Shown one piece after another: positions 28,521-36,550 of a stretch of 63,964 bases of DNA (its first letter is position 1; every line of letters begins with the position of its first letter). The DNA lies in IMG/VR virus record IMGVR_UViG_3300046516_000835, positions 1 to 63,964 of that record; one strand, 5' to 3'. The notes beneath the pieces were generated by a model. The model was not told the origin of the DNA, made no database searches, and was given only the letters and a program-made list of their open reading frames with translations. The DNA is from a virus. Both the position numbers and the translations under genes were made by a program.

Positions 28521-29963
28521 TTGTATCAGGAGAAAACAAAGTCGTTCGCGCACCAAACGCGAGCGAGACAGACAGCTCGTGGCCGTGCAGCCTTCGCCTA
28601 TCTTATGGAAATGGGAACTGGGAAGACCAAGGTATTCTTGGATGAGATGTGCGAGATGTTCGAGAATGGAGATGCGGACAGCGCTCTTATCTTAGCTCCC
28701 AAGGGAGTATATCGCAACTGGGACGTCATTGAAATGCCGGTCCACATGCCGAACAGTATTCTTGCGAATACGAGAATATTGGCGTGGAATTCAGGAGGGA
28801 AGGACTACAATGACCGACTTCGGGCATTGTGTAAGACCGACAAGTACGCGATCTTCATAATGAACGTCGAAGCTCTGTCCGCTGGGACTAGAGGTTACGA
28901 CGCAGCCGAAGAATTCATGAACGCACATCAGTCGACGATCATCTGTGTGGACGAGAGCACGTTCATCAAAAACCCGAGCGCGCGGCGCACAAAGAAGGTG
29001 GTCGAGTTAGGACGCTCTGCAAAGTGGCGGCGGATTATGACCGGCTCCCCGGTCACGCGTTCCCCGCTCGACCTTTACAGTCAGTTTGACTTTCTCGGTC
29101 AAAAGATGCTCGGCTTCTCCAGTTTCTACAGCTTCCGCGCCCGCTACGCGATCATGAAGGAACAACGCTTCGGTGGACGCAAGGTCCAACTGGTCGTCGG
29201 GTACCGTGAGATTGAAGACCTCACGAAGCGCATCTCCCCGCACTCCTTCCGCGTTCGAAAGGACGAGTGTCTTGATCTTCCAGCAAAAATCTATACGTCG
29301 AGGGATGTTGAGCTGACCGGGGAGCAGCGTCGCCTATACGATGAATTCCGCAAGAATGCCACGGTCGCCCTTGCTGAGGATGAGGGACACATAACGGCGA
29401 CAGAGGTGATCGTCCAGATACTCCGTCTCCAGCAGATTCTCTGTGGTCACGTGAAGGATGAGTTGGGTGCAGAGCACGACTTACCGAGTAATCGAGTTGA
29501 TACACTCATGGAAGTTGTGGAGGAGGCTGGAGGGAAGGTGATCATCTGGTGTCGGTTCAGGCGTGATATCGAGAATGTGACGGCTGCGCTGGAGAAGGAG
29601 TATGGGGCGGAATCAGTCGTTCAGTACTATGGGGATGTCGAGAGTAAGGATCGTGGTACGGCTGTCCACAGGTTTCAGAACGATGAAACCTGTAGGTTCT
29701 TCGTGGGGAACCCTCAGACCGGAGGGTACGGGATCACTCTTACGGCTGCAAGCACGGTCGTCTACTATTCGAACAGTTACGACCTAGAGCAGAGAATGCA
29801 GTCGGAGGATCGAGCCCACAGAAGTGGACAGACGAAGTCTGTCACTTATGTGGACTTAGTTTGTCGTGGGACAGTTGAGGAGAAGATAGTTGCCGCGCTG
29901 CGTAAGAAGATTGATATCGCGGCAACTATCATGGGTGATGGATACAGGACGTGGCTCGTCTAG
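28521..29963 (+). CDS. SNF2-family (superfamily 2) helicase/ATPase
   Basis: 480 residues from a TTG at 28521 with AACAGGAG seven bases upstream; the longer frame starts without a ribosome site. Walker A MGTGKTK is at 31-37, CVDESTFIKNPSARRTKK near 143 is the DExx box, and MTGSPVTRSPLDLYSQFDF is motif III. The C-terminal domain has VIIWCRFRRDI, ETCRFFVGNPQTGGYGITLT (motif V) and QRMQSEDRAHRSGQTKSVTY (motif VI). It has only the core two domains, as in phage-type SNF2 proteins. It may remodel protein-DNA complexes at the origin. It is the only plus-strand gene between two minus-strand blocks, next to the R1 region. Confidence 0.9.
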   Translation: MYQEKTKSFAHQTRARQTARGRAAFAYLMEMGTGKTKVFLDEMCEMFENGDADSALILAPKGVYRNWDVIEMPVHMPNSILANTRILAWNSGGKDYNDRLRALCKTDKYAIFIMNVEALSAGTRGYDAAEEFMNAHQSTIICVDESTFIKNPSARRTKKVVELGRSAKWRRIMTGSPVTRSPLDLYSQFDFLGQKMLGFSSFYSFRARYAIMKEQRFGGRKVQLVVGYREIEDLTKRISPHSFRVRKDECLDLPAKIYTSRDVELTGEQRRLYDEFRKNATVALAEDEGHITATEVIVQILRLQQILCGHVKDELGAEHDLPSNRVDTLMEVVEEAGGKVIIWCRFRRDIENVTAALEKEYGAESVVQYYGDVESKDRGTAVHRFQNDETCRFFVGNPQTGGYGITLTAASTVVYYSNSYDLEQRMQSEDRAHRSGQTKSVTYVDLVCRGTVEEKIVAALRKKIDIAATIMGDGYRTWLV

Positions 29964-30151
29964 CGTCCTACATGAATACCCTGAAAGACTGTGAGTAATC
30001 CGAAGAGTTGAAGCACCCACAGAATGATGACTACCACGACCACGATGTTCAGAATGTTCTTGATCTTCTGATCCATCGGGATGTAGGTGTTGATCAACCA
30101 CAGGACGACGCCCACGGCGATCAGTACGAGAATGAAGGTTGCCAGACTCAT
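29960..30151 (-). CDS. Thivi_2564-type two-span membrane protein
   Basis: 63 residues with spans at about 3-23 (LATFILVLIAVGVVLWLINT) and 32-52 (ILNIVVVVVIILWVLQLFGL), separated by IPMDQKIK. This wording (NTYIPMDxKIKxILNxVVV) is that of the small Thivi_2564 membrane family common in Proteobacteria and their phages. It could be a second holin or an antiholin. The stop overlaps the opposing SNF2 gene's stop by four bases. Confidence 0.7.
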   Translation of the reverse strand: MSLATFILVLIAVGVVLWLINTYIPMDQKIKNILNIVVVVVIILWVLQLFGLLTVFQGIHVGR

Positions 30152-30483
30152 GACGGTAACTTCGCCAGTGCTTCAGCGACCGCCGCCTTGGCCTCGAGGT
30201 ACGCGGCCGAGCGCTCGTTCTGGTACTGAAGAAGCTGCGCCGCCGTGACGGGCGTGCCGCTCTGCATCTGGGTGACGAGTTCCACCGCCGTCGGTTCCAG
30301 AGCTAAGTAGCCTTGGAGAACCTTGTCGGCGATGTCGATCGCGAGCGCCGCTCCAGGAACTGTCGCGCTGGCGACGGCCTCCACGGCTGGAAGATAGGGC
30401 TGCACCGCGCCGAAGATTTTGTTGACGTCGTCGGCAACCGTCTGCCACGTTGAAGGAGTGGCTCCCTGTCCATTCTGTGACAT
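30148..30483 (-). CDS. Phage protein with Ala-rich helical region, 111 aa
   Basis: The start at 30483 overlaps the upstream stop (TGATG). VNKIFGAVQPYLPAVEAVAS, then VPGAALAIDIADKVLQGYLA, form helices that may include a membrane-interacting stretch, and the end is a charged helix (SAAYLEAKAAVAEALAKLPS). Between a lipoprotein and a membrane protein, it may belong to the lysis cassette. No family recognised. Confidence 0.55.
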   Translation of the reverse strand: MSQNGQGATPSTWQTVADDVNKIFGAVQPYLPAVEAVASATVPGAALAIDIADKVLQGYLALEPTAVELVTQMQSGTPVTAAQLLQYQNERSAAYLEAKAAVAEALAKLPS

Positions 30484-30854
30484 CAGTGTGATATTCCTTC
30501 CGATGTAGCGTAGGAGAACCACTGTTTTAGCACTTCGTTGAGTGCTGCAACGTAGATGCTCTCATTCGCTGAGTTGGCGGCGTTGAGGTTATTCATCGCC
30601 GTGTTGAGCCGCTCGTTGAAGTCGTCCGTAGTGTGAAGCTGAGCAGCCGTCGCGTACCCACTCTTTGCGAATTGGGTGATCGACTTGTGAACGCCTGTGG
30701 AGATGATGTTGGCGTCTGCCAAGTTCGTCGCCTGCGTTGGCGTTGAACTTGATAGTGACTGAGCTGCGTCGGCAGTCCACTGAGCCGTCGTCCCGCAGCC
30801 TCCGAGAGTGAGCGCAGCGATGACCGCAGTGCCTCTCAGTAGTGATCGTATCAT
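30483..30854 (-). CDS. Phage lipoprotein, spanin or exclusion candidate
   Basis: GAGGAG precedes the ATG. MIRSLLRGTAVIAALTLGGC is a lipoprotein signal with lipobox LGGC (Cys20 would be lipidated). The mature protein is about 104 residues, Ser/Thr/Asn-rich, with a helical second half. It might be an outer spanin partner of the membrane protein at 30905, or a surface-exclusion lipoprotein. Its size is larger than typical o-spanins. Confidence 0.65.
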   Translation of the reverse strand: MIRSLLRGTAVIAALTLGGCGTTAQWTADAAQSLSSSTPTQATNLADANIISTGVHKSITQFAKSGYATAAQLHTTDDFNERLNTAMNNLNAANSANESIYVAALNEVLKQWFSYATSEGISH

Positions 30855-30904
30855 GAATACTCCTCTGTTGGTGTTGACATTATGCGCTCGACAGTTTCGT
30901 GTGA

Positions 30905-31396
30905 CTAGTGTCCGTCGGGACCGATGAGCAGCACACTACAGGGATAAACAATCTCTGGAAATGAGTATCCCTTAATGTTTCGGAATTGATCGTCGTACTC
31001 CTCAATACTCTGGTTCGCACTCTCGAGAGCAAGTTGGTTGTGAGCGGAGATTGCCACGCAGCGATTCTTGAGTACTTGATGAAGATTGGCCTGGATGATC
31101 AACACCGTGACGGCGTCAATCTTCTTATCTTCTTTCTTCTGAACGGTGAGAAGTTTCTGCTCCAGATTATTCTGACGAATGGTAATCTTCGTATCAAGAG
31201 TTGTGAGATTATCCGCCAGCGCCACCCCGGACAGACCCGGGAGATCACCCCGTATCCACGCAGCCCCGATAATCCCAGAGCCCATAATTCCGATGAGAAC
31301 TACGACGACGGTCCATCTCCAGCGAAGTTGTGATATTGGGTCGTCATTCAGTGGGGGTCTCAACGCCTGAGCCAGAGTTATGATGAAATTCCACAC
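30905..31396 (-). CDS. Membrane protein with periplasmic coiled coil, inner-spanin candidate
   Basis: 163 residues with a GTG start after GGGGATGAG. A single transmembrane segment lies at about 29-48 (TVVVVLIGIMGSGIIGAAWI), followed by a periplasmic coiled coil (LTTLDTKITIRQNNLEQKLL then TVQKKEDKKIDAV). The topology (N-in, long coiled coil outside) matches an i-spanin. The lipoprotein encoded downstream would be its partner. Spanins disrupt the outer membrane after holin and endolysin action. Confidence 0.6.
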   Translation of the reverse strand: MWNFIITLAQALRPPLNDDPISQLRWRWTVVVVLIGIMGSGIIGAAWIRGDLPGLSGVALADNLTTLDTKITIRQNNLEQKLLTVQKKEDKKIDAVTVLIIQANLHQVLKNRCVAISAHNQLALESANQSIEEYDDQFRNIKGYSFPEIVYPCSVLLIGPDGH

Positions 31397-31407
31397 CTAC
31401 TCATCCC

Positions 31408-31707
31408 CTAGTGCTTGAGTTGTAAGATGTTGAGCGCTTCCGTCTGCTCATGTTCATCGTGTGTGACGGTTGAAACTGGAGCGTTCGACGGCACTGAGGC
31501 TGACGAGATAGATGTCGTGTAGAACGTCTTGGTGATGATACCAAGCACGACGCCGGCGAGTGTGATGTAGACTCCAGTTTGACTCTGGTATGCCGCCGGG
31601 ACGATCGGAAGTGCCTGATTGGCAACATCCAAAAGAGCAGTTGCGAGCAGTATCCAGTTGACCTTAGAGGTGAATGGTGATTTAACACTGGTGACGACTG
31701 GTGTCAT
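31408..31707 (-). CDS. Holin candidate, two membrane spans
   Basis: 99 residues. Hydrophobic segments at about 18-36 (WILLATALLDVANQALPIVP) and 45-62 (VYITLAGVVLGIITKTFYTT), with a charged, Glu/His-rich tail (HDEHEQTEALNILQLKH). The layout resembles a small class-II-type phage holin. It is placed after the fibre genes and before spanin-like genes; the endolysin is far away at 55500. Confidence 0.65.
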   Translation of the reverse strand: MTPVVTSVKSPFTSKVNWILLATALLDVANQALPIVPAAYQSQTGVYITLAGVVLGIITKTFYTTSISSASVPSNAPVSTVTHDEHEQTEALNILQLKH

Positions 31708-31710
31708 GGG

Positions 31711-32643
31711 CTAGTCTCTCCTTGTGAGAATGATTGCGGTTGAACCGATCGAGATCGCTGGCGTCGGTAGTGGACAGAAGAATTGCTTCCCTCCATTTAT
31801 TGTGCCGCTGGTGACGTTGAAGTAGATGCCAGAGATTTTTGATGGAGTGTCGCAGTCAGTATCACGAGTGAGTTGCCACGGTGTCCCAGCATCCCCGAGT
31901 ACGTTGAGAATATAGATTCCCATGCGAGCGGCGACATTGGCGACCTTATAGAAGAATCTCATATTCAACACAGGAGCCACACCGTCAACCGTAGGGAACG
32001 CACCATTCACATTTGACGTTATCGTCGAGCCGACACCAGCCGCTCCGTTGCTGTATGTGTTGGTCGGAAGATTGGAGATATTCGCAACTAGAACATCACC
32101 ATTCGCAGCCGTATGTGGCGCGATCGTCAACGCTGTATCGGCAGCCGCGCGTGTTGATGCCTCAGTCGTCACAGTTGCGGCAATCGCCGTATCAGCATTT
32201 GTGCGATTGGTGACTTCTGTCGCGAGATTGTTCGTGAGTACGGTGTCGGCCGCTGTACGATTCGTTGTCTCAGTGGTGAGCGCTGTGCTGAGCCCTACCA
32301 GCGTCGCCGTTGAACCTTGTGTCCAGTTGCCCGAGCCATTGCCGTTTCCGGTCTTGTACCATGTCCCGTTGTTTCCACCATCGTTGAAAACTGTCGCGAT
32401 GGTAAACTTCGGCATATGGTTCGTCGTATCAAAAGAATACAGATCTGTGAGAAGAGCAAATCCCAGACTACCGAGAGGTCCGAACGCAGCGAGAAGTGAG
32501 ACGCCGAGTGCTGTCAGCGATGCTTGATCAGCCGTCGAGTTATTGTAGATGTAGATGAGACTGAGAGCGTCCGACACGTAGGTCGCCCCTGAACCAAGTG
32601 GTCCGTAGTTGATGTTTGGACCCGGCGCTACCATGAGGATCAT
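31711..32643 (-). CDS. Tail fibre protein with repeat coiled-coil
   Basis: 310 residues; GGAG lies six bases before the ATG. Residues 120-180 contain repeats of the form TxxxxRTAADTxLxxxLATE (TETTNRTAADTVLTNNLATE, then VTNRTNADTAIAATVTTEAS), typical of trimeric fibre stalks. The C-terminal part (GDAGTPWQLTRDTDCDTPSK and SGTINGGKQFFCP) looks globular. It may be a second receptor-binding fibre. Confidence 0.7.
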   Translation of the reverse strand: MILMVAPGPNINYGPLGSGATYVSDALSLIYIYNNSTADQASLTALGVSLLAAFGPLGSLGFALLTDLYSFDTTNHMPKFTIATVFNDGGNNGTWYKTGNGNGSGNWTQGSTATLVGLSTALTTETTNRTAADTVLTNNLATEVTNRTNADTAIAATVTTEASTRAAADTALTIAPHTAANGDVLVANISNLPTNTYSNGAAGVGSTITSNVNGAFPTVDGVAPVLNMRFFYKVANVAARMGIYILNVLGDAGTPWQLTRDTDCDTPSKISGIYFNVTSGTINGGKQFFCPLPTPAISIGSTAIILTRRD

Positions 32644-32695
32644 TGTGATCTCCGTTAATGTGAATCATACAGCAGAAGTACCTTCTGCACAAGGG

Positions 32696-35600
32696 TTAAA
32701 GGCGAATGTCAGCGACCCAATGGATCCCCATCGTATTGTTGACCGCTGTCGCCGCGTTGCCGTTACACGTGATGAAGAATCCTTTCTCCGACACATTGCT
32801 GGATGCTCCCGCCGCTCCATCCGCCGCCGCTGTCTCATCCCGGCAATTCGCATTCGCAGCAGCCGGGTTATAGAATGTGATCGTTGGTGCTGCACGCATC
32901 GTGTTACCGAAGAAGACGTAATACTTCTCGGCGGCTGCTCCAGCGACACCGGCAGACCACAGAGATTCACCTGTCAGTGCTCCAGCATTCTGAACTGGAA
33001 CAGTCGCATATGTGAAAGATTTACGATATGTGAACTGAGCGTTACGCAGCTCGACCTCGTACTGTGGCTTAGAATATGGGACATCACCCGTTGCGACGGT
33101 GAGATTGCAGTTGGTGATGGATACACTATCATCCGCTCCAGCCGTACCGATCCACGTATTGGTCGAAATTCGCACAGCAAGTTCTGTCTCGGTTGACGGA
33201 ACGGCCACGGTTCCAAAATCTGCATGTGTCGTATTCCCAACAGATGAAGTTGGAACTGTCGAGAAATTTGCTGACGCCGCTCCAGTGGCGAACCCACCAT
33301 TCAGATTGACTGTCTCGTCTATACCTGTACCAGAGAATAGAACACCATTCAATCCATTGGGGCTATAATTCGCTCCCCACTTGACATCACACGCGAGGTG
33401 CAGTGTTGTGCTCTGCAGTGGGATTGAATCCTTGGTGTATATCTGCTGACCAACGGTCGCCTGCGCTGTCTCAGCATTCGCCGCTGCTCTCTGTATCTTC
33501 AGTGCGAACTGCGCTCCCGAGTAACCAGCAACTTGTGAGAAAGTTCTCGATCCATTAGTCGCCGTTGTAAATGTACGAACCTTCCATCGATCTGCGATGA
33601 ATGTATTTGCACCTGTATTCGGAGAATAGGTGGTATTCTCCTGCCAGACGTCGAATGATGGATTTTCCAGTATGTCGTGCAGCGGAACTCCGAGACTTGT
33701 CAGAGCGCCATAAGTCGTCGACGCATTCGTCCCACCATTGGCGATCGGGAGTATGCCAGAAACGTCCCCAACAAGACTGACGGCGGCACACAATCCACCA
33801 CCAGAAGAGTTAAGTGCTCTGATGAATTGGCCCGTACACGTCACTCCAGTATAGTTCGCAAATCCACCAGTACCATTTCCGAGAAGAACTGTGGAGCCAC
33901 TGGTCGCCGGTGCGACATTTACGTTGATGTCAAGAAGTGAGAGTAGAGTAGTGGTAGAATTCGGAAGTGTGTACGTTTTCAGTGTTGATGCTGGGCCACT
34001 GAACTGCATGAATCCATTATTTGTGCCACCATTCGCTCCCGTCAGAGGAGTACCGAGGGTGAGACCACTGTTGATCGTCGCACCATTACTGAATGTCTGC
34101 GCTGCCGACCACGTATTCACACCATTGAGGAATGGTAACGTCGCACCAGATGTTCCAGTATTCTGAGTCGCAGCCGTGCCGAGACCGGAGATATCACCAT
34201 AGGTTGGCTGAGTGCAGGTCGCCGATCCTGTCGAGTTATATCCCTTCACCCAATTGCTTCCGGTGCATGGTGCTGAGTTGATACCACCTAATTGAGCAGG
34301 ACCAGGTGTGGGGAGCTGAGAACTGACCCAACGCCATCTGGATACTGTAGCATCATACTCAAACACCATCGTATCATCTGGTGTGAGTGTGATATCGGTA
34401 CTCGTTCCCAGACGGAATCTGTTGGCTGCAGATGATCCTATATTGTCCGTCGCAATAATCAGATTGTTTGCTCCCACGTTGATAAACATGACGAGACGCC
34501 CGTCGGCCCCTCCCGCCAATCCCGTGATTGTACGAGGAGTCACATCACCTGAGAGACGAAAGACGACTGCCGTCGCGTTGCCAGTTGGAGCATAGTCGTC
34601 CTGATTTGCTGTGATGAGCGGGGGTGTAATGTCGTTAGTCCAGTAGAAGTCAGCGTCGATGAACGAGCTGCCGGAGGAATGGCTCGCAGCCATCTGGACT
34701 GTGCCGGTGAATGTTGGTGATGCTGAGAATGCGACGTTGGTCGATCCGGTCGTTCCAGAGACGACGGTGCCCTGTATCTTCGCAACTGTCGCCGCATACC
34801 CAGAAGTTGTGACGTCTCCGGTCAGTGGACCAAATGATCCTGATGGGAGAGTTCCGGTAACGTCAGATGCAAGATTGACCGTGTTGCATGTCGGAATTAG
34901 AGCTGTGGATATGATCCGAACAAACTGATTCGTGCATGTACCGCCCGCACCTGAGAATGCGACGCTTGCACCTGTGATGGTGCCAGTGAATGTTGGACTG
35001 GCTGAGAAGACGACGTTGCCGGAGCCAGTCGTTCCTGAGACGGTGGTCCCCTGTATCTTCGCAACTGTGTTGACGGTTGTGCCGACTGGAGATGTCACAT
35101 CTCCGGTGTAGGCTGGCATCCGCGCAGCCGCGACGGTGCCAGTCGTCAGATCACTCGCACTACCACTCGTCGCAATAGTGGCGAGTACGGTACCATTCTG
35201 ATAGATTGTCGTTGCATTGATTGTTCCAGAACCCTTGTTCCCCCCGGTGGGAGAACCGAAGACGGCACTGAGGAATGTCGCATTGTTGGATCGATCAAGA
35301 AAATTTGATCCAGAGCATATGGTTGATACACCACCACTCCCATTCCACCAGCCTGTATCTGCATCGAGACAGGCGACCTTCACCAACGCCCCCGCATTGT
35401 TCTGCACTCCGAGAATTAAATCGGACGGTCCGACACCACCTGTCCATGTTCCTTTCGATATGGCGACGATGGTAGCTCCGGTTGTATCGTACGATGCTCC
35501 ATCATCACCACCGAAGGAAACAAACCCGAGAAAATCACCACTGGTGAGTGCTGAGAATGATCCATTCGTTGCAGATCTCGAGTGTGAGAGAGCGATAAGC

Positions 35601-36550
35601 GGAGATCCACCAGCGGTATTCTTCAACGAGAGCGCCCGGTACGCTCCGTACTGTGTCACAGTCCCGATATTCTCAATCCCGTTATTACCACCGAGGATAC
35701 TCGTCGGTACTACATTCGCCGTTGTATTCCCGAAAACGACAGGAGCATTACTCGTTGATCCATAGAATACTGCTCTCAGATGCGCCGCCGCGCAGAAACC
35801 AATATCGTCAGATACACCATAGTTGAAAAATCCTGAATCTCCAGGAGAACCGAGAGCCACACCCGGTAGAGAACATGATCCAGGAGCAAAGATTTGATCA
35901 GCGCCCCACTGGTTAGCTCCGTTGAGCATCGGGATTGTGGCACCTGAAGTTCCAGTATTCTGAGTAGCGGCTGTCCCCAATCCTGTGATGTCTGTATAGT
36001 CAGGCTGAGCTGTGAGCCACGTCGTTCCATTATACCCTGTCAGCCAGTTGTGCGCGGCTGGTGGATTCGCCGGTGCGTAGACGCAGCCGAGAGTTACTCC
36101 CGTCGGGATCGGGCATGATCCAGCAGGAAGTGTCCCGGTGGTCTCCGTGGCAAGGTCCACCGCACCCCACGTAGGGTCTCCCGTGCCACCGTGGAGGAGC
36201 GTATGAGTACTCCCAAGGCTCGCCAGAGGGTAGGGTGTTGCCCCGGCCCCGCCGCCTATTGTGATGGCGTGGATGGTCAGTGCAGCGCTCGAGGTAAGAG
36301 TTGTTGAACCTGTAAACCCGAGGATACCACCGGACGTTCCAGATGTCAGCCCGGTTCCACCCTTTGAGACCGGGACTGTGGCGAAGCTGGCATCCTTCAA
36401 TCCTTGGATCGAACTTCCAAGGACGAAGTCATTATTCGTCAGACCGCTTCCGGGGAGGGTATCGATGTTTGCGGGGTTCGGAACTCCTCCTCCGAACACC
36501 GGGGTCGCCAATATCATGAACGCCCCGACCAGCCAGATTTTCTTTGTCAT
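32696..36550 (-). CDS. Long tail fibre with N-terminal signal-like segment
   Basis: 1284 residues; start ATGA at 36550. The N-terminus MTKKIWLVGAFMILATPVFG is a textbook signal peptide, which is strange for a protein that must be assembled in the cytoplasm. It is followed by stalk repeats: GLGTAATQNTGTSGATIPML near 205 and again (GATLPFLNG) near 830, and two copies of VAKIQGTxVSGTTGSxNVxF plus SASPTFTGT. The C-terminal 250 residues (DILENPSFDVWQENTTYSPN; MGIHWVADIRL at the end) form a receptor-side domain common in phage fibres. The signal segment might be cleaved or might anchor to tail lipid-like sites; no firm explanation. Confidence 0.8.
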   Translation of the reverse strand: MTKKIWLVGAFMILATPVFGGGVPNPANIDTLPGSGLTNNDFVLGSSIQGLKDASFATVPVSKGGTGLTSGTSGGILGFTGSTTLTSSAALTIHAITIGGGAGATPYPLASLGSTHTLLHGGTGDPTWGAVDLATETTGTLPAGSCPIPTGVTLGCVYAPANPPAAHNWLTGYNGTTWLTAQPDYTDITGLGTAATQNTGTSGATIPMLNGANQWGADQIFAPGSCSLPGVALGSPGDSGFFNYGVSDDIGFCAAAHLRAVFYGSTSNAPVVFGNTTANVVPTSILGGNNGIENIGTVTQYGAYRALSLKNTAGGSPLIALSHSRSATNGSFSALTSGDFLGFVSFGGDDGASYDTTGATIVAISKGTWTGGVGPSDLILGVQNNAGALVKVACLDADTGWWNGSGGVSTICSGSNFLDRSNNATFLSAVFGSPTGGNKGSGTINATTIYQNGTVLATIATSGSASDLTTGTVAAARMPAYTGDVTSPVGTTVNTVAKIQGTTVSGTTGSGNVVFSASPTFTGTITGASVAFSGAGGTCTNQFVRIISTALIPTCNTVNLASDVTGTLPSGSFGPLTGDVTTSGYAATVAKIQGTVVSGTTGSTNVAFSASPTFTGTVQMAASHSSGSSFIDADFYWTNDITPPLITANQDDYAPTGNATAVVFRLSGDVTPRTITGLAGGADGRLVMFINVGANNLIIATDNIGSSAANRFRLGTSTDITLTPDDTMVFEYDATVSRWRWVSSQLPTPGPAQLGGINSAPCTGSNWVKGYNSTGSATCTQPTYGDISGLGTAATQNTGTSGATLPFLNGVNTWSAAQTFSNGATINSGLTLGTPLTGANGGTNNGFMQFSGPASTLKTYTLPNSTTTLLSLLDINVNVAPATSGSTVLLGNGTGGFANYTGVTCTGQFIRALNSSGGGLCAAVSLVGDVSGILPIANGGTNASTTYGALTSLGVPLHDILENPSFDVWQENTTYSPNTGANTFIADRWKVRTFTTATNGSRTFSQVAGYSGAQFALKIQRAAANAETAQATVGQQIYTKDSIPLQSTTLHLACDVKWGANYSPNGLNGVLFSGTGIDETVNLNGGFATGAASANFSTVPTSSVGNTTHADFGTVAVPSTETELAVRISTNTWIGTAGADDSVSITNCNLTVATGDVPYSKPQYEVELRNAQFTYRKSFTYATVPVQNAGALTGESLWSAGVAGAAAEKYYVFFGNTMRAAPTITFYNPAAANANCRDETAAADGAAGASSNVSEKGFFITCNGNAATAVNNTMGIHWVADIRL

